A stretch of DNA of 7,703 bases, from contig CAYFLR010000114.1 of the NCBI GenBank assembly GCA_964343805.1, forward strand, positions 1 through 7,703. The letters run 5' to 3'. The stretch comes from CAYFLR01 sp964343805 (GTDB lineage Bacteria; Bdellovibrionota_B; Oligoflexia; CAYFLR01). The position numbers and the translations under genes are program-made. A model generated the notes under the pieces. That model had not been told where the DNA came from. It made no database searches and saw only the letters and a program-made list of their open reading frames with translations. Shown here one piece after another: positions 1 through 5,016 of this stretch; positions within the stretch are counted from its first letter, which is position 1, and every line of letters begins with the position of its first letter.

Positions 1-1
1 T

Positions 2-967
2 GATAGTGATACAACTGAAACTACACCGGATGCAGAATTTATAAAAAAACCCCCTACAACAAACAACAATAACAACCAAAAACCTTCTTCAGAAGAGACT
101 AGAAACTCAGATAAAAATGATGAGAAGAAGTCATCAATTGTTTGTAGTACTAATTATAAAGATGTTGATGATCAATGGTTAGAAGAAAATATATTTAAAG
201 ATAATGAAGATCAAGGGATGATAGAAAAAATAAACAGAGATGATTGCCTTGAATCAAAATATAAAGTCTTCAACCAGGAACTTTTTGAAAAATCACTAAA
301 AACCACCTCAACCGGAGAAGATAAACTGTTACATGGGGCATGTCGAGTTGGAGTTAAGTGTTCCCGAAGTACTCCTTCAAGAAAATTCCCCCTTGATCTT
401 AAAGCTTTAGAAAAAATGGATAACAGATATAATCTCCCAGTTGGACTAAGAGGTAGACTTAAGATTTTATCACTTGTGGATTATAAAGCCATGGGTCTAG
501 AATTGCTCTCTACTGAGCACTTCCTTCCAACATATAACCTTTTTAACACTCCTAAAGAGCATTTTACAGATAATGGAACTGGTATTGGTACCGAAGATCC
601 TGATCAATATGTATATATGTCAAGCTACATTGACATTGGTGGTGGTAAATCTATAAATTGCATTGAAGAAAAAATCAGCAAAGCGTCACTGTATGCGATA
701 CGCTTAACACATTCTGAAGATCACTTTATTGGAAAGAATCAAAAAAATAGGTTTGTTGCTGGAGAAAAGTGCACAACCCCAAATGGCATGAAAAAATATT
801 GTGAGGAAAATTATAACGAAAACATAACCTCAAATGAAGATTCTCCCCCAACTTTTGGTGGTTTATCAATTCCAGAAGCACAACAGCAAGGCTACTATAC
901 AAGAAAAATTGAATATAGTAGTGAACATATCTCTTGTAAAGGTGAATTCAAAATACCTTCACAGTGA
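2..967 (+). CDS. Unrecognised, probably exported Cys-containing protein; 5' end outside window, C-terminus frameshifted
   Basis: The frame is open from base 2, so the gene begins upstream of the window and the ATG at 218 is internal, not the start. The visible 321 residues begin with about 45 residues of low-complexity Asp/Thr/Asn/Lys/Ser/Pro sequence, including a run of five Asn. Such a linker is typical of the tether between a lipid anchor or signal peptide and a folded domain. A domain with eight cysteines follows (first at codon 143-145), including a GACRVGVKC pair and an EKCTTPNGMKKYC pair. The even count and spacing suit disulfides in an exported protein, but that is inference. I recognise no family or catalytic motif. 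The TGA at 965-967 probably reflects a one-base frameshift, because protein-like sequence continues in another frame to 1097. Confidence 0.75.
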   Translation, partial: DSDTTETTPDAEFIKKPPTTNNNNNQKPSSEETRNSDKNDEKKSSIVCSTNYKDVDDQWLEENIFKDNEDQGMIEKINRDDCLESKYKVFNQELFEKSLKTTSTGEDKLLHGACRVGVKCSRSTPSRKFPLDLKALEKMDNRYNLPVGLRGRLKILSLVDYKAMGLELLSTEHFLPTYNLFNTPKEHFTDNGTGIGTEDPDQYVYMSSYIDIGGGKSINCIEEKISKASLYAIRLTHSEDHFIGKNQKNRFVAGEKCTTPNGMKKYCEENYNENITSNEDSPPTFGGLSIPEAQQQGYYTRKIEYSSEHISCKGEFKIPSQ

Positions 968-1097
968 AAATAGCTATGAGTTTTTTTGTATCCGATTATT
1001 TGATCCTGACCAAACCCCATTCCTTGGCTCACTTTATAGAATAGAGGATTACACATTCCGACCCTTTGTAGTTCCAAACCCAATTACTATTTCCTAA
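951..1097 (+). pseudogene. Out-of-frame C-terminal end of the preceding gene
   Basis: In the third frame, from the AAAA run at 950-953 to TAA at 1095-1097, the sequence reads KYLHSENSYEFFC and then a Pro- and aromatic-rich tail ending VVPNPITIS. This looks like real protein, whereas the annotated frame adds only four residues before its stop. Removing one A from the AAAA run joins the two parts into a single product ending at 1097 and adds a ninth cysteine. A one-base insertion (mutation or assembly error) or programmed slippage at the A-run could explain it. The exact shift site is inferred, since no homologue could be aligned. Confidence 0.5.
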
Positions 1098-1394
1098 AAT
1101 GAAGTATATAAATTGATTTTTCGATGAATATTTTGGAGTAGCCCCCAAATAAAGGACAATCAGCTAGCTTGTTTAACATCTCGGTATTGTCTTGGAGTAA
1201 ATAGCTTCCGGACTTTTTGTTTCAATGCTACTGATATAAATATTACATCAATTACAGCCCGCAATTATGAAAGCAAAAAGGTCACTATCAATAATTGAAG
1301 CCCAGTTGGAGTAAAAGTTTATAACGAATATCCAATTAAAACTAAATTGTGTTATAACTCTATCCAGTGTGCTTTTGTGGATAAATACGGTGCG

Positions 1395-1455
1395 CTTAAT
1401 GTAAAGCAATAATTCTCAAAGAAAGTTTTATTATCTCAACTCTTTCTACATTAAG
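1395..1455. repeat. Perfect 9-bp inverted repeat with 43-nt spacer
   Basis: CTTAATGTA at 1395-1403 is the exact reverse complement of TACATTAAG at 1447-1455. Next to the arms, AAG (1404-1406) and CTTT (1442-1445) could add a few pairs across a two-base bulge. The long AT-rich loop and lack of a T-tract argue against a terminator. It could be an operator, a folded RNA or the ends of a very small decayed element. No function can be assigned. Confidence 0.45.
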
Positions 1456-1519
1456 GATTTTCTAGGATATTGGATATATCAAGTAAACTAGTTTTATCTA
1501 ATAAATATCTTGAATCCTA

Positions 1520-1548
1520 ATGACCCTAATTTCCATAAACAGCATAAT
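1520..1548 (+). promoter_or_regulatory. Weak sigma70-like promoter for the ASCH gene
   Basis: ATGACC at 1520-1525 (4 of 6 to TTGACA) is followed after 17 bp by CATAAT at 1543-1548 (5 of 6 to TATAAT). Transcription would start near 1555, about 38 nt before the TTG start. The region is AT-rich, so chance matches are common. Confidence 0.35.
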
Positions 1549-1578
1549 AAGATCACCATGCTTTCAATTTTTCAAATT

Positions 1579-1585
1579 AGAGAGG
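1579..1585 (+). promoter_or_regulatory. Ribosome binding site that fixes the TTG start of the ASCH gene
   Basis: AGAGAGG lies seven bases before TTG at 1593. An in-frame TAG at 1578-1580 rules out any start further upstream, so TTG 1593 is the best supported start. Confidence 0.6.
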
Positions 1586-1592
1586 CTTTATT

Positions 1593-1925
1593 TTGGATAA
1601 CGATTTTTGGCTCAAGGAAATTATAAAATTAGAAGGTTGGCATTTTGGAGGAAAAGGATCTGGTCTAGAAGATAAACTTTTAGACTTGGTTGTAAAAGGA
1701 ATAAAGACCGCAACCTGTTCTTGGTTCGAATTGTATGAACTAGAAAATAAACCTCTTCCAAAATTAGAGAAAAGTTATATCATGAATTCAAATGACGATC
1801 CCGTTTGCGTTGTTGAAACCACAAGCGTCACTATTCATAAATTTTTAGATGTGGATGAGGAAATTGCATATCTCGAAGGTGAAGGAGATCGGAGTTTAAA
1901 ATTCAAAGTAGTTCATTTGTTCTAA
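1593..1925 (+). CDS. ASCH-domain protein, C-terminally shortened
   Basis: This is a 110-residue soluble, presumably cytoplasmic protein. Residues 20-105 follow the ASCH (PUA-like) pattern of the Ef3133-like type: a DKLLDLVVKGIKTATCSWFE segment, then PLPKLEKSYI, DDPVCVVETTSV, DVDEEIAYLEGEGDRSL. ASCH domains are thought to bind RNA or nucleotides, and one relative (E. coli YqfB) is an N4-acetylcytidine amidohydrolase. Which applies here cannot be told. Members I know run to about 140-150 residues, with W-R-K-x-H-W-x-F-F and a further helix after EGEGDRSL. Here the chain reads SLKFKVVHLF and stops, with the Trp missing and about 40 residues absent, so it may be a truncated, inactive gene. It starts at TTG behind AGAGAGG. 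It stands alone, with the left copy of the 16-bp direct repeat 36 bp past its stop. Confidence 0.8.
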   Translation: MDNDFWLKEIIKLEGWHFGGKGSGLEDKLLDLVVKGIKTATCSWFELYELENKPLPKLEKSYIMNSNDDPVCVVETTSVTIHKFLDVDEEIAYLEGEGDRSLKFKVVHLF

Positions 1926-1961
1926 AAAAGATCAAAGAACGTAAATTATATTCCCACCCAT

Positions 1962-1977
1962 GGTTATGGTAAGTCTT
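1962..1977 (+). repeat. Left copy of 16-bp direct repeat, candidate attachment site
   Basis: GGTTATGGTAAGTCTT occurs here and, identically, at 3726-3741. The copies lie outside the tyrosine recombinase and lipoprotein genes, 36 bp after the ASCH stop codon and 81 bp after the lipoprotein stop codon. Flanking bases are only loosely alike. Direct repeats bracketing a tyrosine recombinase are what attL and attR look like, but no empty site is available for comparison. Confidence 0.5.
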
Positions 1978-2034
1978 TATACTTCATTTATATTAAGCAT
2001 AAAGAATTCTCTTTCTTTAAGGTTAATTTATTCG

Positions 2035-2040
2035 TATAAT
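2035..2040 (+). promoter_or_regulatory. Possible -10 element for the recombinase
   Basis: A perfect TATAAT lies 36 bp upstream of the ATG at 2076. No good -35 is present at 16-18 bp (best is TTTCTT), so this is a weak call in an AT-rich stretch. Confidence 0.3.
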
Positions 2041-2120
2041 TTTAGTATCCCAAAAAAAATATTTATGGACCATTTATGTAAAATAAAACCCTCAAGCCAA
2101 TCGATCAAAATCCAATCCAC

Positions 2121-3043
2121 GTGGATTTCGACGTCCAAGACCTTCAGCTTATCTTTAAATCGTTTTTAGCAAACCAGAAAGAATCGACAGCCCTTGAATA
2201 CCATAGGTCTACTAAGGAATTTTTTAACTTCGTCGCGGAAAATGACCCTAACTTTAACCATATTAGTAAGCTATCTCGTCATCACCTCATCTTCTTCAGG
2301 AAATTTTAGTAGATAAAGGAGCTGCTAATAAAACCATCTTAAAAAAGCTTTCTGGGATTTCTTCCTTTTGCAAGTTTTTAGCCGCCGAAGGTCTTATCGA
2401 TAAAGACGTTGTTTACGGCATAAAAAGGCCTAAAACCAATAATAAGAAAGAAACCTCCGATTTATCAGACGTGGATGTAAAAGCTATTTTCCATAGCTTC
2501 GATCCTTCTTCCTTTTACTTTTATTCCCATAGAGCGATCTTCGTCGTTGGCTTTTATACAGGGCTTAGAAGCAAGGAAATAAGAAACTTAAAGATAAAAA
2601 GTTTCGGAGAAGTAAAAGGACATCGAGTATTAAACCTTACTATAAAAGGCGATAAACCCCACGAAGTACCTCTCAACCCATTTGTTGTTCACTGCATACA
2701 AGAGCATATAGCTCATTTAAAAAAGCTTGGATTCAACTTAAATGGGGATCATTATTTATTTCCTTCTATTAAGACGAAAGAAAATAAAGCCATCACCGCA
2801 CAGTCTTTTAACGATATTTTCAAAAGAAGACTTTCTAAAGCAGGATTGACGCTTTCTGATTTAAGAAGATACAGCCCCCATTCCATGAGAGCTACTTTTG
2901 CTGGGCATCTTTTAAACACAGTGGAAGCACCTTTAGAAGACGTCCAAAAGCTTATGGGACAATCATCTCCTGCGACTACGCAAAAGTATAACAAGAGATT
3001 AAAGTCTCACGATAAATCGCCTGTTTATAGTATTAAGTTTTGA
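2121..3043 (+). pseudogene. Tyrosine recombinase/integrase broken by a single-base frameshift
   Basis: Reading 2121-2297 and then shifting frame gives one 307-residue phage-integrase-family protein, the usual length for XerC/XerD-type enzymes. The N-terminal core-binding (SAM-like) domain spans residues 1-110 (FKSFLANQKESTALEYHRST, then LKKLSGISSFCKFLAAEGLI). The catalytic domain follows: Arg150 in TGLRSKE, Lys176 in TIKGDKP, His254 and Arg257 in PHSMRATF, Gln281 in LMGQSS, nucleophile Tyr290 in TTQKYNKR. Gln281 sits where the family has His or Trp. The first frame ends at TAG 2307-2309. The second is open from 2270, so the lesion lies in 2270-2306, most simply one C lost from TTCTTC(C)AGG near 2297. 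The frame is also open upstream to 2082, just after ATG-TAA at 2076-2081, leaving only a GTG start at 2121 without a ribosome binding site. It lacks the extra helix of integron integrases. It is probably inactive unless the lesion is a sequencing error. Confidence 0.85.
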
Positions 3044-3087
3044 ATGATTTCTTACTAGATATTTCCTCTATACTAAGATTAACTGGC

Positions 3088-3116
3088 TTTACACCAATTT
3101 TTTAATAAAATATACT
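3088..3116 (+). promoter_or_regulatory. Sigma70-type promoter of the 3153 lipoprotein gene
   Basis: TTTACA at 3088-3093 and TATACT at 3111-3116 each match consensus at five of six positions, with an ideal 17-bp spacer. Transcription would start near 3123, leaving a leader of about 30 nt that holds the ribosome binding site. The lipoprotein is thus transcribed independently of the broken recombinase. Confidence 0.7.
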
Positions 3117-3138
3117 AATGCTTCAAACAAACTCATTT

Positions 3139-3144
3139 AAGGAG
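3139..3144 (+). promoter_or_regulatory. Ribosome binding site AAGGAG
   Basis: AAGGAG sits eight bases before the ATG at 3153, a near-ideal Shine-Dalgarno placement that fixes the start. Confidence 0.75.
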
Positions 3145-3152
3145 CTAGACCA

Positions 3153-3644
3153 ATGAAAAGCACATTTGTATTTTTTATAGTAACATTTCTATTTTTATCT
3201 TTCTTTTATTGTGGTCAAGCCGAGAAAGAAGAATCAAGTGATGAGATTGTTACTGAATGTCTGGCTCTTGATGTTAAGGCTGGTGAAAGAGTCGGTGTTC
3301 GTGCCTATGACAAGATCGGTCAAGGGGTTGGGGAATATACTTTTAGATACTCATCTTCAAACGAACTTACTGATACTATAACCTTAGAGAAAGTTCAGTC
3401 ATTTTTGTGGTGTACGCAAAACTTAGAATGCAATCAGCCAAAAATTTGCTTTGTCGGTGATATCTCTGCAGGGTGTCAATTAATTACTAACGCCCTTAAG
3501 CAGGAACCTCTTAATGGTGAGGTTAAGGAACTTCAAGGGGATAGCACAGCAACATTTAAAGGAATAAACAAATCTGAAAATACTATATTAGTTGAATTTT
3601 CTCCTTCCAAAGTTACATTTCAAGTAAGCCAATGCGAAGATTAA
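3153..3644 (+). CDS. Small Cys-rich predicted lipoprotein of unknown function
   Basis: This 163-residue protein has a hydrophobic signal peptide (residues 2-19, Phe-rich) ending SFFYC-GQ, with Cys20 as the likely lipidation site. Tyr at -1 and Phe at -2 are a poor fit to the classical L-[AS]-[GA]-C box, although relaxed boxes occur in spirochaetes. Plain signal peptidase I export is the alternative. An acidic tether (EKEESSDE) follows. The mature part has six further cysteines (36, 87, 93, 99, 108, 161), enough for three disulfides in a periplasmic or surface domain. I recognise no family. It has its own promoter and ribosome binding site, ends convergent with the minus-strand lipoprotein at 3792, and is the only apparent cargo beside the recombinase inside the 16-bp direct repeats. 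Confidence 0.75.
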   Translation: MKSTFVFFIVTFLFLSFFYCGQAEKEESSDEIVTECLALDVKAGERVGVRAYDKIGQGVGEYTFRYSSSNELTDTITLEKVQSFLWCTQNLECNQPKICFVGDISAGCQLITNALKQEPLNGEVKELQGDSTATFKGINKSENTILVEFSPSKVTFQVSQCED

Positions 3645-3645
3645 T

Positions 3646-3663
3646 AACCTAGACAGGGTTTTT
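3646..3663 (+). terminator. Possible weak intrinsic terminator
   Basis: Just after the lipoprotein stop, AACCT (3646-3650) can pair with AGGGTT (3655-3660) with one bulged G and an AGAC loop, running into five T (3659-3663). The stem is short, so this is tentative. Confidence 0.3.
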
Positions 3664-3725
3664 AAGGATCGCCTCCCAAAAGCAAAGACAACAAACTCTC
3701 TCTAACTGGCTTTATGTTCTACATC

Positions 3726-3741
3726 GGTTATGGTAAGTCTT
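3726..3741 (+). repeat. Right copy of 16-bp direct repeat, candidate attachment site
   Basis: Identical to 1962-1977. Here the repeat runs into a symmetric stretch: GGTAAG (3732-3737), T, CTTACC (3739-3744), which the left copy lacks beyond CTT. The starts of the two copies are 1764 bp apart. Confidence 0.5.
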
Positions 3742-3748
3742 ACCTTTT
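3732..3748 (+). terminator. Small hairpin followed by TTTT
   Basis: GGTAA, loop GTC, TTACC, then TTTT forms a five-pair terminator-like hairpin between the convergent lipoprotein genes. It overlaps the right direct repeat, so the same bases may serve one role or the other. Confidence 0.25.
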
Positions 3749-3791
3749 AATTGGTGAGCCATCAAAGATTTGCTACTAAACAGTCACACTC

Positions 3792-4304
3792 TTAATAGTA
3801 TTCTTTTCCAACCATCTGAGTACATTTAAAACGATCTGAAAATAGCAGCGATCCGTTATTTGATACCTTAATCATAAGCTGCTCCTTTTCCAAATTAAAT
3901 ATACTCACTCCATGGCCAACACCATTTATAAAAGTTTCGCATGGGGTAGCATAGTTACTAGTATTTAGGGTTTCAGAATGTGATTCAAATCTATCGCTTG
4001 TATAATATGCTCTCATGCTACAAGTAATATACTCTTTTTCAATCTCAGTGGATTTGACTTTCCATTCTAACCCTACCTTTTCTTTTTGAACCTTTTCTTT
4101 TTTTCGTATTCTGTGAGAAAAAAGAACTGATGTGACTTCAAGTTTTACAGCATTTGAATTGTTATCATTGGTATTTTCCAATTTATCAATTGGATATTCC
4201 TTTTTACATAAATAATCAGTGTCTCTAAAATAAGATTCTTCCTTATCACCATAAATATCGCTACATCCAATAGCAATAATGAGTATTAGGAAAAAGTACT
4301 TCAA
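3792..4304 (-). CDS. Small predicted lipoprotein of unknown function
   Basis: This 170-residue protein reads MKYFFLILIIAIGC: a very short signal peptide with a good lipobox (A-I-G-C) and lipidated Cys14. The next residue is Ser, not Asp, so if the host follows the proteobacterial Lol rule it would go to the outer membrane. The mature chain is polar and Lys/Glu-rich. It has an Asn/Asp patch near residue 45-50 and four cysteines after the anchor (33, then in ITCSM, TPCET, FKCTQ), enough for two disulfides. No family is recognised and it is not obviously similar to the 3153 lipoprotein. The start is TTG at 4304, supported by AGGAG seven bases upstream and by the lack of any in-frame ATG before an upstream TGA. 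It is monocistronic and convergent with the 3153 gene across a 147-bp gap. Confidence 0.75.
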   Translation of the reverse strand: MKYFFLILIIAIGCSDIYGDKEESYFRDTDYLCKKEYPIDKLENTNDNNSNAVKLEVTSVLFSHRIRKKEKVQKEKVGLEWKVKSTEIEKEYITCSMRAYYTSDRFESHSETLNTSNYATPCETFINGVGHGVSIFNLEKEQLMIKVSNNGSLLFSDRFKCTQMVGKEYY

Positions 4305-4311
4305 TTCAATT

Positions 4312-4316
4312 CTCCT
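4312..4316 (-). promoter_or_regulatory. Ribosome binding site that decides a TTG start
   Basis: On the minus strand AGGAG (plus-strand CTCCT) lies seven bases before TTG 4304. A second TTG five bases upstream is in a frame that stops at once, so 4304 is the start. Confidence 0.65.
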
Positions 4317-4370
4317 ACTATAGATGCATTCTCATAAGAAACATAGGCGGTTTCAATCTTCCTTTGAGCA

Positions 4371-4399
4371 ATTATACTAGAAATCCCATTACCAGTTAA
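4371..4399 (-). promoter_or_regulatory. Promoter of the minus-strand lipoprotein
   Basis: On the minus strand TTAACT (4399-4394, 4 of 6 to TTGACA), a 17-bp spacer and a perfect TATAAT (4376-4371) form a plausible sigma70-type promoter. It would start transcription near 4364, about 60 nt before the TTG start. Confidence 0.5.
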
Positions 4400-4519
4400 G
4401 TAGTATAAGCCGCAATAGAGTGCGGGCCGTGTTTTGCTCTTTCGTTTTACTTCCTGTGACAATTACAAGTTGAAACCTATATTTGGGGAAATCTAAATTG
4501 CTATTATAAACACAGAAAC

Positions 4520-4654
4520 TATGTCTATCTGGTTTATTTGGAGCATGCTAGAGGCATTGTTGGGGATTATATTGAATCATATAACAAAGAAAGACCTCAC
4601 AGCTCACTGGGAATGTTAACTCCAACCCAATGGTTGGAAAAATATACTGCATAA
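4520..4654 (+). pseudogene. C-terminal remnant of an IS3-family transposase
   Basis: The frame ending at TAA 4652-4654 reads YLEHARGIVGDYIES, then YNKERPHSSLGMLTP, then TQWLEKYTA. The YNxxRPHSSLGxLTP block is the hallmark C-terminal end of IS3-family OrfB (DDE, rve-type) transposases, following the D-D-E core. Only about 45 residues remain. The DDE core, OrfA and both terminal inverted repeats are not visible; upstream the frame is open only to 4460 and is not transposase-like. This is a dead IS scrap, showing past insertion and deletion between the minus-strand lipoprotein and the large lipoprotein gene. Confidence 0.85.
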
Positions 4655-4759
4655 ATGGTTTGCATTCAGGGGAACATTACAAGTGGACCCAATTCTGAGG
4701 GAACCTCACGTAAAAAATAACAATCAAAGTTTGTGGTACAATGAAGAAAGGAGGTCATT

Positions 4760-4831
4760 GTGGGAATCCAAAACTGCGTTTATTTATTGATAGTTTTTCT
4801 TTTATCTTATCTTAGAGGTTCCTATGCATGA
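4760..4831 (+). CDS. Possible 23-residue hydrophobic small protein
   Basis: GTG at 4760 is preceded, five bases away, by AAAGGAGGT (4747-4755), the strongest Shine-Dalgarno match in the window. The product has an N-terminal MGIQNC, a hydrophobic core VYLLIVFLLSYL able to cross a membrane, and ends RGSYA. Its TGA (4829-4831) overlaps the ATG of the next micro-ORF as ATGA. A TACAAT at 4737-4742 looks like an extended -10 but would start transcription inside the ribosome binding site, so it cannot serve this ORF. A competing ATG frame begins at 4741. Chance is quite possible. Confidence 0.25.
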   Translation: MGIQNCVYLLIVFLLSYLRGSYA

Positions 4832-4896
4832 ATGTTGCAGCAATAAAGACGGAGCAATGGAACACGGAACAATGGAACACGGACTTTGTGTGATTT
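4828..4896 (+). CDS. Possible 22-residue small protein containing an EQWNT repeat
   Basis: It starts at ATG 4828 in a four-base ATGA overlap with the upstream micro-ORF, a layout typical of translational coupling. The product runs MNVAAIKT, then EQWNT twice, then DFV. The peptide repeat reflects the 15-bp tandem duplication at 4851-4880. There is no independent ribosome binding site and no known family, so it is speculative. Confidence 0.18.
4851..4880 (+). repeat. 15-bp tandem duplication
   Basis: GGAGCAATGGAACAC (4851-4865) is followed directly by GGAACAATGGAACAC (4866-4880), one mismatch in 15, and then a third GGA-C. The period is a multiple of three. Confidence 0.8.
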
Positions 4897-5016
4897 ACTA
4901 ACAGCCTCTGACAATCAATGAGAGGGAAAAATAGCTAAACTTGTAAGTTAATCAGCCGATAAGACACTCTAGATAATTTTATATTGAATTTCTCATCGGT
5001 TAAGAGCTTAGATACC

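Larger units (their letters stand above)
1098..1592. other. Non-coding stretch of about 495 bp
   Basis: No convincing gene on either strand. It contains a 9-bp inverted repeat (1395-1455), three copies of TTGGAGTA (1133-1140, 1192-1199, 1306-1313) and a weak promoter ahead of the ASCH gene. A minus-strand open stretch of about 34 codons (roughly 1163-1267) has no start codon or recognisable family. The region may be decayed coding sequence. Confidence 0.5.
4655..5016. other. Intergenic region without a conventional gene
   Basis: Between the transposase scrap and the large lipoprotein gene there is no ORF above about 25 codons with recognisable content. It contains two overlapping micro-ORFs (4760-4896), a 15-bp tandem duplication (4851-4880) and presumably the promoter of the large gene, for which I see no clear -35/-10 pair. 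Confidence 0.5.

Noticed and set aside
218..220. ATG at 218 as the start of the first gene
   Set aside because: The frame stays open with protein-like composition to base 2, and there is no ribosome binding site before 218; the gene begins upstream of the window.
1163..1267. Minus-strand open stretch ending in KLFTPRQYRDVKQAS
   Set aside because: It looks somewhat protein-like but has no start codon, is only about 34 codons between stops and matches no family I recognise; kept as possible decayed coding DNA only.
1926..2000. Integron attC site and gene-cassette array
   Set aside because: The repeats lack the RYYYAAC/GTTRRRY core pairs and imperfect-palindrome fold of attC sites, and the recombinase lacks the integron-integrase-specific helix.
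1960..2169. 69-codon ORF starting at 1960
   Set aside because: It overlaps the recombinase N-terminal reading (from 2082) in another frame, has no ribosome binding site and shows no family resemblance.
4984..4986. TTG at 4984 as start of the large lipoprotein
   Set aside because: It has no ribosome binding site and would place eleven polar residues before an otherwise normal signal peptide beginning at ATG 5017; not excluded but less likely.
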